Assembly: GCF_030271835.1 (NCBI RefSeq)
Contig: NZ_CP127389.1
Location: 992,001-1,056,000 of the forward strand
DNA: 64,000 nucleotides
Direction: 5' to 3'
From: Proteus appendicitidis
Lineage (GTDB): Bacteria; Pseudomonadota; Gammaproteobacteria; Enterobacterales; Enterobacteriaceae
Shown: piece after piece, positions 1 through 8,873 of the stretch
Layout: every line of letters starts with the position of its first letter
Numbering within the stretch: the first letter of the stretch is position 1
Made by a program: the position numbers and the translations under genes
The notes under the pieces: generated by a model
Databases searched by the model: none
Seen by the model: only the letters and a program-made list of their open reading frames with translations
Told to the model about the DNA's origin: nothing

Positions 1-191
1 ATCCTGATGTGCAAAATAAATATTATGATCTTAAGCAGCTAGTTAACTTAATTGAAGAGAATAACTATCAAGGGCTTGCGATTGTTTTAGTCCGACCAGA
101 GCGAAAAGAAATATTATCTGTGATAAGTCAGTTAAAGGTAAAACCTATTGTAGAAAAACAGGGTGATTTAACATTTGTTTTCTTTAATTGA
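1..191 (+). CDS. C-terminal end of an unidentified protein (5' truncated by window)
   Basis: An open frame runs in from the window edge with no stop before the first possible start (GTG at 9), so this is most likely the last ~63 codons of a longer gene. The visible part is a small alpha/beta-looking segment with a run of charged residues (RPERKE), ending in the hydrophobic FVFFN. I do not recognise the family. It is convergent with the zap operon and is followed by AT-rich DNA with GATTGAT repeats. No function is assigned. Confidence 0.6.
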   Translation, partial: PDVQNKYYDLKQLVNLIEENNYQGLAIVLVRPERKEILSVISQLKVKPIVEKQGDLTFVFFN

Positions 192-386
192 TTGATAATT
201 GATTGATTTTAAGCTCTATTTCTATTTTTAAAAAGACATTTATAAAAGAGCAAATAAATTTAACGTCGGTTTTTAACATGACATGGATTTGATTTTTTGT
301 GTTATTTTTATGTGATCAATGCCCAAAAATGGATTTTGTTGATAAATATATTTTGCTCTTTTTAGTTTTAATGGTAGGTTTAAAAT

Positions 387-494
387 ATGTCCATTAAATC
401 GGAGTTAGCTAAGCACTATATGACAAGTCACTTTACTTTATCAGAACCCCCGCCCAAACAAAATGTACTTATGAATGGGGGTAATTTATGCTGA
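387..494 (+). CDS. Small leader ORF (35 aa), overlaps next mini-ORF
   Basis: The ORF opens with ATG 387, preceded by AGGT about 8 nt upstream, and stops at TGA 492-494. The product is hydrophilic with a PPP stretch near residue 21. Its last codons overlap the start codon of the mini-ORF at 488 (ATGCTGA arrangement), the usual layout for translational coupling. The CCCCC run encoding the proline stretch can pair with the GGGGG run that forms the downstream ribosome binding site, so translation of this ORF would open that site. It is too short for homology to prove that it is a gene, and I recognise no family. Confidence 0.35.
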   Translation: MSIKSELAKHYMTSHFTLSEPPPKQNVLMNGGNLC

Positions 495-580
495 TTTTCC
501 TAGCTGAATGTTTTATCGGTCTAGCATCAATTGCTCTTACTCACCGTGTATTAACGTTGTACGGTAATAAAAAGAAGTGA
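488..580 (+). CDS. Putative 30-aa hydrophobic membrane peptide
   Basis: ATG 488 follows a strong GGGGG ribosome binding site (about 7 nt spacing), and the ORF stops at 578-580, ahead of the terminator at 626-661. The peptide has one hydrophobic segment (residues 1-18, MLIFLAECFIGLASIALT), then basic residues and a KKK tail. That is the general form of type I toxin peptides or regulatory small membrane proteins. The start overlaps the stop of the 387-494 ORF, and its ribosome binding site lies in a possible ACCCCC/GGGGGT stem. What is seen is the ORF, the site, the overlap and the terminator. That it is expressed is inferred. Confidence 0.4.
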   Translation: MLIFLAECFIGLASIALTHRVLTLYGNKKK

Positions 581-625
581 TGATACCCGCTAGCTAAAAT
601 AAGTGATTAATTATTACTTATAACT

Positions 626-661
626 AAAAGTCCTATATCTATTTCATGATTTAGGACTTTT
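626..661. terminator. Bidirectional rho-independent terminator
   Basis: A perfect 10-bp stem, AAAAGTCCTA / TAGGACTTTT, has a 16-nt loop and T runs on both sides. It can end the small-ORF transcript on the plus strand and the zap operon (zapD stops at 702) on the minus strand. Confidence 0.75.
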
Positions 662-701
662 ATAATTATGTACATATCTTTTCTTAAAAAATGTAGTAAT
701 T

Positions 702-2054
702 CTATTGAAAATAACCTTCAATTAATTTTATTTTTTCAATATCTAATGTATTAGTATATTGATGTAATAATGTCCAAGCTTGAATATAATCATATTTAGC
801 TTTAATTAAATCTTGTTGAGCGCGATATAATAATTCTTCAGAATTAAGAACATCGACCATTGTTCTCTGCCCACCAATGTAACTTTTTTGAGTCGCATCT
901 AATTGCAATTTAGCAGAGGAAACGGATTGCTCATAGGCATTCAATTTAATATCACTCGTTGTACATATTTGATATTGATGACGTAGTTCTTGCGTGATTT
1001 GCTGGATAATTGCATCTCTTTCAAAAGCACTCATTTGATACAATGCAGTAGATTGACGCATTGAAGCTGTTGTTTTTCCACCATTAAATAAAGGCAGGCT
1101 GACATAAAAGCCAACATTCGCGGATTGATATTTTTGATTTACGGTATTATTGCTATCGGAATCACTATTAGAATAAGACGCATAGAGTTGCACTGTTGGG
1201 AAAAATTCACCTCTATTTTTTTCTACTTCTTGTTTTGCTATTGCCATTTCATAACGAGCGGTTTGAATATTAAGGTTGTTTTGCATAGCCTCATTTTCCC
1301 ATGACTCGTAATTATTGGGAGTGATAGGTTGTAATATAAAGCTATTATTGCTTAATTTTGCTATATGTTCTGTATAAGGTAGTGGTGTACCAATCATTGA
1401 ACTTAGTTTATTTTTAGCATTATCTAACTCAAGCTGAATATCCGTATATTGAGATTGAGTTAAATATAATCGTGTTTGGATCTCTGAAATATCTGTTTTT
1501 GTTCCTTCCCCTAATTCGAATAAACGTTGACTTGATATTAGCTGTTGTTTATAAACCTCTTGCTGTGAAAGATTTAATAATAATTTATCCTGCGCATAAG
1601 CCAATTCTATGTAATTATCCACTAATCTGATCACTAGCTCAGAAAATTTCACTTGATAGCGGCTGTCTGATAATAGTGTTTTGATTACTGATGATTTGTA
1701 ATCACTAAATGCCGTGTAATCAAAAAGTGGTTGGCTAATAATGGCACTGACAGAATGGCTTTGGTAATTTTGATATTCTGTTTTTTCTATTTCTCCTCGA
1801 TTCGTATTAATAGGATAAACCTTCCGTTGCCAATTTCGAGGGTTGTTTTGATAGTTGACATGTACACTTGGGAGTAATTGAGATAATCCAATGTTTTCAT
1901 ACTCTTTACCCGCAACCTGTTCTTTAATTGCAGCATTAAACGTCGGATCATTTTTTACGGCTAAGAAATAAAGATCAGACAAGCTGATCGCTAAAGCGTG
2001 AAAACTTAGCATCCATATAAATAAAATGGCAGAGAGTTTTTTTATTTGCATCAT
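702..2054 (-). CDS. zapD: ZapD-type TolC family outer-membrane channel of type I secretion
   Basis: This 450-aa outer-membrane efflux protein would form the trimeric outer-membrane duct through which the exported metalloproteases leave the cell. It has an N-terminal signal peptide (hydrophobic residues 8-22 ending in ALA), two repeats of long coiled-coil helices typical of TolC/PrtF, and the GGQRTMVDVLNSEELL stretch near the C-terminus that is characteristic of the family. Its ATG overlaps the zapC stop by one base (TAATG), so the two are translationally coupled. It is the last gene of the zapA-zapB-zapC-zapD order and is followed by a bidirectional terminator. Assignment to the Proteus zap exporter rests on context; the family assignment is firm. 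Confidence 0.9.
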   Translation of the reverse strand: MMQIKKLSAILFIWMLSFHALAISLSDLYFLAVKNDPTFNAAIKEQVAGKEYENIGLSQLLPSVHVNYQNNPRNWQRKVYPINTNRGEIEKTEYQNYQSHSVSAIISQPLFDYTAFSDYKSSVIKTLLSDSRYQVKFSELVIRLVDNYIELAYAQDKLLLNLSQQEVYKQQLISSQRLFELGEGTKTDISEIQTRLYLTQSQYTDIQLELDNAKNKLSSMIGTPLPYTEHIAKLSNNSFILQPITPNNYESWENEAMQNNLNIQTARYEMAIAKQEVEKNRGEFFPTVQLYASYSNSDSDSNNTVNQKYQSANVGFYVSLPLFNGGKTTASMRQSTALYQMSAFERDAIIQQITQELRHQYQICTTSDIKLNAYEQSVSSAKLQLDATQKSYIGGQRTMVDVLNSEELLYRAQQDLIKAKYDYIQAWTLLHQYTNTLDIEKIKLIEGYFQ

Positions 2055-3379
2055 TATTCTTCCGTTAATGAAGTATGGATCCTATCTAAAACAGGTTTGA
2101 AGAGATAATTTAGTAATGAGCGATCGCCTGTGTTAATAAATACATCAACTGGCATTCCAGCCTTTAATTTATTTTTATTGTCTGCAAGAAGAGTATTATC
2201 TTTAACATTAATAAATACTTGGTAATAAGGCTCTGTTGTTCTTTCATCAATAAGTCTATCAGCGGAAATTAATGTGACTTCGCCGGGAATTTTAGGTGTT
2301 GTATTTTGATTGAATGCACTAAACATTAAATCAACAGGAAGACCAAGGGTAACTTTATCAATAAGGTGAGGTGCTAAACGTGCCTCAATAATTAATTGAT
2401 GATCTTGAGGAACAACTTCCATGAGTGTTTGACCTGTTCTTACAACGCCACCTTGGGTAAAAACAGATAAATCCATCACTATTCCTGAAATAGGAGCCGT
2501 AATTTGCATCTTTTTCAGTTTATCTATTTCAATGATAAGTTGTTTTTCTGTTTCACTTATTTGTAACTGAACTTGGTTAAGATCAGTACGTGCCGATTGG
2601 TAAAAATTAGCATTACGTTGCAATATTTTTTGTTGATATTCCAACTTTTGTTTTTCTAGCGTACTTATTTGCCCATAGGTATCATTAAGATGATTGTTAT
2701 TTTCAGCAAGTTCACGCTCAATTTCTTGATAACGATGACGGGGAATATACCCCTCATTAGCAAGGGTGTATAAATCTTTGATTTGGGTTTTTAAGCTATC
2801 AATTTGATGTTGCTTGTTTAGCGTAGATCTTTTTAAATGGACTAAACGATTAGAAATACCATCAATAATAGCGTTGTAGCCATTTATTTCACTATGCAAC
2901 TCAATATACTTTTCATTAAGTAATTTATTTTGCAATAGAGATAATTTATTTAAATTCTCAGAAGGAGAATAGTATTTTTCACTAGGATCTAAGATAAACT
3001 CTGTTTTTTCATTTAATTGAGCATATAAGCGTTGTTGAGTAATCAACAAATTATCATATTGTTCGGATAAAGATTTGACTAAAGCTTTCGATTGAATAGG
3101 GCTTAATTGAATAAGAGTTTGACCTTCTATTACGCTATCACCATTTTTCACTAAAATATCAGTAATAATACCTTCTACTGAAGCTTGAACACTCTTTTTA
3201 TTACCTGAAATTGAAACATTTCCTTTCGCAGATACGCCTTTATCTAAAGGCGCAAAAGCGGCCCAAAAAATAAAAATAGCAAGACCTAAAAGAATAACTG
3301 ACCATCCTATTATTAAGAATTTTCTAGGATCATCTGAAATACCATGAACAATATCGATTTCATTTTTTTTTGTGATCAT
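2054..3379 (-). CDS. zapC: ZapC-type HlyD/PrtE family periplasmic adaptor
   Basis: This 441-aa membrane fusion protein links the inner-membrane ABC exporter to the TolC-like channel. It has a cytoplasmic N-terminus and one transmembrane helix at about residues 24-45. A split lipoyl half follows at 60-100 (GNVSISGNKKSVQASVEG), then a long coiled-coil hairpin (about 110-285), the second lipoyl half (ITAPISGIVMDL) and a beta-barrel C-terminal domain. The length matches PrtE/AprE (about 440 aa). It starts 16 bp after zapB and overlaps zapD by one base. Substrates inferred from the neighbours are the two serralysins upstream. Confidence 0.9.
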   Translation of the reverse strand: MITKKNEIDIVHGISDDPRKFLIIGWSVILLGLAIFIFWAAFAPLDKGVSAKGNVSISGNKKSVQASVEGIITDILVKNGDSVIEGQTLIQLSPIQSKALVKSLSEQYDNLLITQQRLYAQLNEKTEFILDPSEKYYSPSENLNKLSLLQNKLLNEKYIELHSEINGYNAIIDGISNRLVHLKRSTLNKQHQIDSLKTQIKDLYTLANEGYIPRHRYQEIERELAENNNHLNDTYGQISTLEKQKLEYQQKILQRNANFYQSARTDLNQVQLQISETEKQLIIEIDKLKKMQITAPISGIVMDLSVFTQGGVVRTGQTLMEVVPQDHQLIIEARLAPHLIDKVTLGLPVDLMFSAFNQNTTPKIPGEVTLISADRLIDERTTEPYYQVFINVKDNTLLADNKNKLKAGMPVDVFINTGDRSLLNYLFKPVLDRIHTSLTEE

Positions 3380-3395
3380 AATAGTTTTCTCAATA

Positions 3396-5135
3396 TTAAA
3401 TATTGCTTTGAGTTATAGGTATAGTTGTTGGTGTTGGCGTACTCTTTATTACTGATGAGTTATTTAACTCAGCAATAACGGCTGTTGTAGAGCCAAATAA
3501 TTTGGTGTGACCATCGAAAAGAACTAAGAGTTTATTGGTCACTGAAAGTAACTGTTTTTGGTGTGTAATTAATATTACGGTTTTTTTATTCTGCTTAAGT
3601 ATATGAATTGCCTGCATTAAAGCTTTAATACCCAAATCATCCAAATTAGAATTGGGTTCATCTAAAACGACTAGTGCAGGATCACCATATAATGCACGAG
3701 CTAACGCAATACGTTGTCGTTGCCCTCCTGATAATCCTTCACCATGAGCGCCAATAACAGTTTCATAACCATTAGGAAAACGTAAAATCATTTCATGAAC
3801 ATTTGCCATCATTGCAGCTTGAGTGACTTTTTGAGGATCTACTTCAGAAAAGCGAGCAATATTTTCGGCAATCGTGCCAGGGAAAAGGGCGATTTCTTGA
3901 GGAAGGTATCCAATATATTGGCCAACTTCACTTTTATTCCATTGATATATATCTGCATTATCAAGACGTATGGCACCTGTTTTAACTTCCCATATGCCAA
4001 CAATAAATTTAGCTAAAGAGGATTTTCCTGAAGCACTCGGGCCAATAATACCAAGTACATCGCTGGGGCTGAGTGAAAAATGAATATTATTTAATAGGGT
4101 GCGTTCCGTTTGAGGGTATTGAGCTTGATTAATATTTACCGTTAATTCACCTTTAGGAGTAGGTAGCGCCATTTTTTTATTTTCTTCAGGGTACGTTTTT
4201 AATAGCGTGGTTAATCTTTTATAAGCTTCTTTACTACTATCCCAGTTTTTCCATACGCCAATAACTTGTTCAATCGGCGCTAAAGCACGACCTAATAGTA
4301 TTGAACCTGCGATCATCATTCCTGGGCTAATTGTATTATCTATTGCTAGCCATCCGCCTAATCCTAGCATTAAAGATTGCAGTGCCATTCGGGTGACTTT
4401 TGTTATTGCATTGATACCTGCGGCATTATCACTTGCATGAGTTTGCGCTTGTAGGTATTTAAAGTGAGCGACTTGCCATTGGTTACGTAAATAACCTAGC
4501 ATTCCCATTGCTTCAATAGGCTGTGGATGTTCAAAATGATGACCTTGTATTACCTGAGCTTGATTAGCAAACTCATTGGCCTTTTTTAATGATGATCGAG
4601 ACAAGTATTCATTAAGAATTGCTAAAGAAAATAAAACGATCGCACCACATAATGCAAATAATCCTAACCATGGATTAAATAATGCGATAACAAGAAGATA
4701 AATAGGGAACCAAGGTAAATCAAAAAATGCAAAAATAGCGTGGCTTGTAATAAATTGCCTAATAGTCACTAAGTCATTAAATGCTAAAGAGGAATTAATA
4801 CCGGGCATTTTGTTTAATTTTGCTTGATATGCAGCGGTATAAATTCTTGAGTTTAAGGATAAATCAAGTTTGTTACTCATTCTAATGACAATAATGCTTC
4901 TTAAGTATTCTAATCCTCCCATAAAAATAAATAATGCTAACATGATGAGCGTTAGCATTAATAAAGTCATTTCATTGCCTGAAGGCAAGACGCGATCATA
5001 AACTTGTAACATATAAATGGAAGGAACTAACATTAAAATATTTATTAAGGCTGTAAATATTCCAATGGAAAGAAAGACTTTCTTTCTTTCTTTTATAATA
5101 TTTGTTATTTCATTATTGTTTTTGTTTACTGACAT
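3396..5135 (-). CDS. zapB: ZapB-type type I secretion ABC transporter (PrtD/AprD family)
   Basis: This 579-aa inner-membrane ATPase powers one-step export of RTX metalloproteases and recognises their uncleaved C-terminal signal. The N-terminal half is a six-helix ABC membrane domain (hydrophobic blocks from residue 20 to about 280). The nucleotide-binding domain shows Walker A GPSASGKSS, signature LSGGQRQRIALARAL, Walker B VVLDEPNSNLDD and the switch histidine ITH. There is no C39 peptidase domain, as expected for PrtD-type exporters. AGGAAT lies 6 nt before the ATG. It is separated from zapA by 167 bp containing a strong hairpin, so exporter expression is probably lower than protease expression. 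Confidence 0.92.
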   Translation of the reverse strand: MSVNKNNNEITNIIKERKKVFLSIGIFTALINILMLVPSIYMLQVYDRVLPSGNEMTLLMLTLIMLALFIFMGGLEYLRSIIVIRMSNKLDLSLNSRIYTAAYQAKLNKMPGINSSLAFNDLVTIRQFITSHAIFAFFDLPWFPIYLLVIALFNPWLGLFALCGAIVLFSLAILNEYLSRSSLKKANEFANQAQVIQGHHFEHPQPIEAMGMLGYLRNQWQVAHFKYLQAQTHASDNAAGINAITKVTRMALQSLMLGLGGWLAIDNTISPGMMIAGSILLGRALAPIEQVIGVWKNWDSSKEAYKRLTTLLKTYPEENKKMALPTPKGELTVNINQAQYPQTERTLLNNIHFSLSPSDVLGIIGPSASGKSSLAKFIVGIWEVKTGAIRLDNADIYQWNKSEVGQYIGYLPQEIALFPGTIAENIARFSEVDPQKVTQAAMMANVHEMILRFPNGYETVIGAHGEGLSGGQRQRIALARALYGDPALVVLDEPNSNLDDLGIKALMQAIHILKQNKKTVILITHQKQLLSVTNKLLVLFDGHTKLFGSTTAVIAELNNSSVIKSTPTPTTIPITQSNI

Positions 5136-5265
5136 AGTGTTATTCCTGATTTTATTCCTATCTGTTTTATTGCTATTTACTGCATTTCTTCTATCTATAT
5201 GGAGTGATAACTCTATCTTTTCTTTAATAAGATAATATAAAAATAACTCCTTATAGGTAAAAGAA

Positions 5266-5293
5266 AGGTAGGAGAAATATCTCTCTCCTACCT
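5266..5293 (-). terminator. Hairpin between zapA and zapB (partial terminator)
   Basis: A 10-bp stem, AGGTAGGAGA / TCTCCTACCT, has an 8-nt loop and is followed on the minus strand by TTTCTTTT. It starts 10 bp after the zapA stop and lies inside the presumed operon. It could terminate most zapA transcripts or stabilise their 3' end, letting a fraction read through into zapBCD. Confidence 0.7.
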
Positions 5294-5302
5294 AATGATA
5301 AA

Positions 5303-6727
5303 TTAAACAATAATGTCAGTTTCGTAATTAACAAATCCTACAATGTCAATTTTGAAATCAGGGCTATATCCATATCCATAAGCATTAATAGCAAGTTCAC
5401 TTGAGTTTGTTGATTGATCATATTTAATGGTTGCTTCACCCGAGCGACCTGTAAAATTATCAACAAAGTTAAGGAATTTATGGCCAAAGGTATCGTCGAT
5501 TAATTCTGATAAATTAATCTTATCAATACCTGATTTGAAGTCCATTATCTTGTCAGCAGCAGAGGTTAAAGAGTCGGTGATCTTTTTATAAACAAAGGTA
5601 TTGCTACCTGTACCACCCCATAATATATCTTGACCACCGCCACCATATAGTATGTCGTTACCGCCACCACCGATGAGAATATTATCAGCATCATTTCCAT
5701 AGATAGTATCATCACCAGAGCCACCGATTGCATTTTCTATTGTAACGCCTTGTGCAATAGAAACGTTTTTCTGTAGTCCGCCAACATCAGAGAAATGACC
5801 CTCACGTAAGTCAATAACTTGATCTTGATAATATCCTGAGAAGTCAAAAGTATCGTTACCCTCACTGTCCCAAACTGAGAAGATTAATTTATCACTGCTA
5901 CTTGTTGCAGTGTAATAATTAAGACCTGTGTTTGAGTTAAAACCATAAACATCATCACCTGTTCTGGTTGTGGTATTTGCGCCATAAAGATATTGCATTG
6001 CTGAAATATCATGAAGTAAAGGAGCGCCTGCATAAGCACCTTGGAAGTGCGCACCTGTTTCATATTCTTCCCAATAACTCATAACAGTATATTGGCGACT
6101 ATCTTCAGCATAGTCAGACTTTAAATATCCAGGTACGTTTTGCCCTGCGTTATAATCGCCAGGATGCATTAGACCAAGTGCATGACCAATTTCATGGATT
6201 ATAGTTAAACGACCATAATTACCTAATTCAGGCGTTGTATTTTTTGCATCATAATAGTCACTAAACCAAGCTTGCCCCGAAAGATCACGACCATAACTAT
6301 AGGTATTTGGCAAAGTTGCATAAGCTTGGAATTTGCCGTATGGATCAGTAATATTACCAAAAGTAATATCTGATTTTACACCTGGCGCTACTTCGGTAAA
6401 TTTGATATTTGCAATATCAGACCATGCATCTAAAGATTGTCTTGCATGATCTTTTTGTGCTGAATTAAATCCATAGGGATTTTTATCACCAAAATCATTA
6501 AACTTTTTACCAGCCCAAGTTGGGAATGAATATGTCACTTCTGCCGCTTGTCCAATAACATACTTTCCATTCCATGTGGAATTTTCTCGTGCAATATGTT
6601 TTCCAGCAGTATCATAATCAAAAGAAGGTAGAGTTTTAGCTGAGAAATTATAAAAAATTCCACTTTTATCTAATAAGTCAGAAACATTAGATAATCCTAC
6701 TGCTTTTTTTAATAAAGAAGAACCCAT
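5303..6727 (-). CDS. zapA: ZapA-like serralysin metalloprotease (mirabilysin)
   Basis: This is a secreted M10B zinc protease; in Proteus mirabilis ZapA degrades IgA and other host proteins. At 474 aa it has the usual serralysin length. The zinc site HEIGHALGLMH lies at residues 178-188 and the Met-turn VMSY at 215-218 (Tyr218 is the family's extra zinc ligand). Glycine-rich RTX calcium repeats (GGSGDD, GGGGND, GGGGQD, GGTGSN) lie at about 335-380. The C-terminus ends DIIV, the Asp-plus-three-hydrophobics export motif. A short propeptide is present and there is no Sec signal. The ATG follows a strong GGAGG 6 nt upstream. It sits directly upstream of its ABC exporter genes. Confidence 0.93.
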   Translation of the reverse strand: MGSSLLKKAVGLSNVSDLLDKSGIFYNFSAKTLPSFDYDTAGKHIARENSTWNGKYVIGQAAEVTYSFPTWAGKKFNDFGDKNPYGFNSAQKDHARQSLDAWSDIANIKFTEVAPGVKSDITFGNITDPYGKFQAYATLPNTYSYGRDLSGQAWFSDYYDAKNTTPELGNYGRLTIIHEIGHALGLMHPGDYNAGQNVPGYLKSDYAEDSRQYTVMSYWEEYETGAHFQGAYAGAPLLHDISAMQYLYGANTTTRTGDDVYGFNSNTGLNYYTATSSSDKLIFSVWDSEGNDTFDFSGYYQDQVIDLREGHFSDVGGLQKNVSIAQGVTIENAIGGSGDDTIYGNDADNILIGGGGNDILYGGGGQDILWGGTGSNTFVYKKITDSLTSAADKIMDFKSGIDKINLSELIDDTFGHKFLNFVDNFTGRSGEATIKYDQSTNSSELAINAYGYGYSPDFKIDIVGFVNYETDIIV

Positions 6728-7069
6728 AATATCCTCCGGATATCAAGTTTAGGTTAAGTTTATTTTCATATTGAAAATAGTTTAATTATCTAGCGAATGC
6801 TAGAGATAATAAAGATAGACATTTATTAACATTAATCTAGAGGGGAAAAATAAGTTTTTAAATAATTGTGAAGTAAGGTGTGTTTTAAGTCAGAATAATT
6901 TAATTAAGTAAATAGAACTTAGGTTACCTTATCAATAGGGATGTTTTTAAACGTTATTATATAATACGGTCATGATTTTATAATATTATATATTACTTTG
7001 TTATTATAAGGTTTAAGTAAATTTAAACCTTATAATTTGTCCGTTTATTGTTTACCGTAATTAGTGATG
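6728..7069. other. Intergenic region between the two protease genes
   Basis: This is 342 bp of very AT-rich DNA with no credible ORF. It should hold the zapA promoter on the minus strand, and it carries the AT-rich hairpin at 7004-7035 downstream of the second protease gene. I could not place -35/-10 boxes with confidence. Confidence 0.5.
7004..7035 (-). terminator. AT-rich hairpin downstream of the second serralysin gene
   Basis: A 13-bp stem, TTATAAGGTTTAA / TTAAACCTTATAA, has a 6-nt loop and lies 35 bp after the gene's stop on the minus strand. It has no clean T tract and low GC, so termination would be weak. Confidence 0.4.
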
Positions 7070-8686
7070 TTAATAAAATAGATCTTCATAACTAAAATTT
7101 CCAACAATATCTATTGTTAAATTTGGAATTTCTAGTTGTTCTTTTGTTTTTATTACTAAACTTGTTAAATTATCTTCTTCTTTAAAACTTATCTTAAAAG
7201 AAATTGAATTTTGAGATATAAGTTTTTCGATATTTAGGCTTATTCTATTTTCATCTAGGAAAATAAGAAAATCTTCCTTGATATTATAATCCATAATTTT
7301 ATTATGGCTATTTGTCTTATCGCTAATTTCGAAAAAAAACATATCAGCATTTTTTCCTCCAAACAGTGTATTATGTCCATTTCCTCCGGAAATTATATCG
7401 TAACCATCCCCCCCATAAATAAAATCATTACCTTCTTGACCATAAAGCATGTCACTACCTTTACCTCCATAAATGTTGTCATCTCCATCGTATCCATAAA
7501 TAATATCATTACCTCCATGACCAAATAGGTCATTATTTATGTTATTACCAATGATATGATCATCATTCTCACCGCCTTTTGCGTTTTCGATTATTGTTCC
7601 ATAGGCAATAGAAATATTACTTTTTAGCCCACCAATATCAGAAAAGACACCTTGATTAAGATCTATTTTTTGATTTACATTATATTTTGAAAAATCAAGA
7701 GTATCACAGCCACCGGCATCCCAAATACAGCTAATAATGACATCATCTAATGAAGTTAAACTGTAACAGTCTCTTTGCGTATTAGAATTAAAACCATAAA
7801 TAGTATCATCAGTTCGCGTCGTTACATTTACGCCATAGAACTTTTGAATAACATATATATCGATTAATAGTGGAGACATAGGAAAAAGCCCATCAAAATC
7901 AGCCTCTTCTATTTTGGGATAGCGATATGACATTACTGAATATTTGAAACTATTTTCTTCAATATCAGGATTATTATGGTCATCTTCTCCAATGAAGGTA
8001 TGAGGTAAACCAAGAGCATGCCCTGTTTCATGTATATAAGTTTGAGTTTCTCTATTTCCTTTTTGTAATATTATAGGTTGATTATCTATATGACCACTTT
8101 CATTATTATTTTTATATAAAGTAATATGAGTATCTGTTTCTATATAATAATATTTTATATTATCTGATTTCTCTTTAAATGAATCTACTTTATTTTTTTG
8201 CTCTGATGTCATTTCATTCTTATTTAATGTTTTTATATGTTTAGTTGAAGATATATTAATCCAAACATGACCTCCCACACTGTAATCAGTGACTTTTTCT
8301 ATTTTTTTATTCGGTTCTGTGTTGTTTATTGGAGGGGTTCCAACGCCAAGGACTAAATGAGAGCCGTCTTTTGTTAGTTCATTTATATTATTATAAACAC
8401 CAAATTTAATATTAGTATCATATTTATTGTCTTTCTTAATGAATGTAATATTGGCAATGTCAGCCCATAGTTGTAATGTTTTTTCGGCAATATCTTGTTG
8501 ATGTTTATTTAATGTCGTAATTGTTTTATATTCTTCACCCCTTAAATTGCTCCAGTCAGGAAAGCTATATGTTATTTCTGTAAATACATCATCTTTATTT
8601 TTTTTATTCCATCGTTTTAAAGGTGAGTAACTCTTTATTATACCAATAATAACGCTTATTCCATGTGAATATTCTTGATGGGACAT
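7070..8686 (-). CDS. Second serralysin-family RTX metalloprotease (ZapE-like)
   Basis: This 538-aa M10B protease is paralogous to ZapA. The zinc motif HETGHALGLPH is at about residues 219-229 and the Met-turn VMSY is intact, so it should be catalytic. It differs from ZapA in three ways: it lacks roughly 40 N-terminal residues, it has a Lys/Asn-rich insert of about 55 residues between the GHVWI strand and the zinc helix, and it has more RTX nonapeptides (GGENDD through GGKNAD). It ends DLFY, which fits the Asp-plus-three-hydrophobics export signal. The start is placed at ATG 8686, 7 nt after AAAGGAA, rather than at the in-frame ATG at 8710. It probably uses the adjacent ZapBCD exporter. The name zapE is possible, but I am not certain of it. 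Confidence 0.85.
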   Translation of the reverse strand: MSHQEYSHGISVIIGIIKSYSPLKRWNKKNKDDVFTEITYSFPDWSNLRGEEYKTITTLNKHQQDIAEKTLQLWADIANITFIKKDNKYDTNIKFGVYNNINELTKDGSHLVLGVGTPPINNTEPNKKIEKVTDYSVGGHVWINISSTKHIKTLNKNEMTSEQKNKVDSFKEKSDNIKYYYIETDTHITLYKNNNESGHIDNQPIILQKGNRETQTYIHETGHALGLPHTFIGEDDHNNPDIEENSFKYSVMSYRYPKIEEADFDGLFPMSPLLIDIYVIQKFYGVNVTTRTDDTIYGFNSNTQRDCYSLTSLDDVIISCIWDAGGCDTLDFSKYNVNQKIDLNQGVFSDIGGLKSNISIAYGTIIENAKGGENDDHIIGNNINNDLFGHGGNDIIYGYDGDDNIYGGKGSDMLYGQEGNDFIYGGDGYDIISGGNGHNTLFGGKNADMFFFEISDKTNSHNKIMDYNIKEDFLIFLDENRISLNIEKLISQNSISFKISFKEEDNLTSLVIKTKEQLEIPNLTIDIVGNFSYEDLFY

Positions 8687-8805
8687 TTTATTTCCTTTTA
8701 AAAGATCCATTTCCTTTTTTAATATGCTATGTGTTAATTGTTTTTTTACTTTAAAAAAAAGAATTTTTTGATATGGATTAAATTTTAAATTTAATTAAAA
8801 ATAAA

Positions 8806-8841
8806 AATGATAATAAATCTTTTTATCGATTTATTATCATT
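8806..8841 (-). terminator. Terminator of the xapB transcript
   Basis: A perfect 14-bp AT-rich stem, AATGATAATAAATC / GATTTATTATCATT, has an 8-nt loop and is followed on the minus strand by TTTTTATTTTT. It lies 33 bp after the xapB stop. Confidence 0.75.
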
Positions 8842-8873
8842 AATATAAAAGGAAAAGTTATTTTTGAAGACTA

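Noticed and set aside
7304..7528. Plus-strand ORF of 74 aa inside the second serralysin gene
   Set aside because: It is antisense to the RTX repeats, has a repetitive low-complexity Ile/Thr/Ser composition caused by the glycine-rich repeats on the other strand, and no ribosome binding site.
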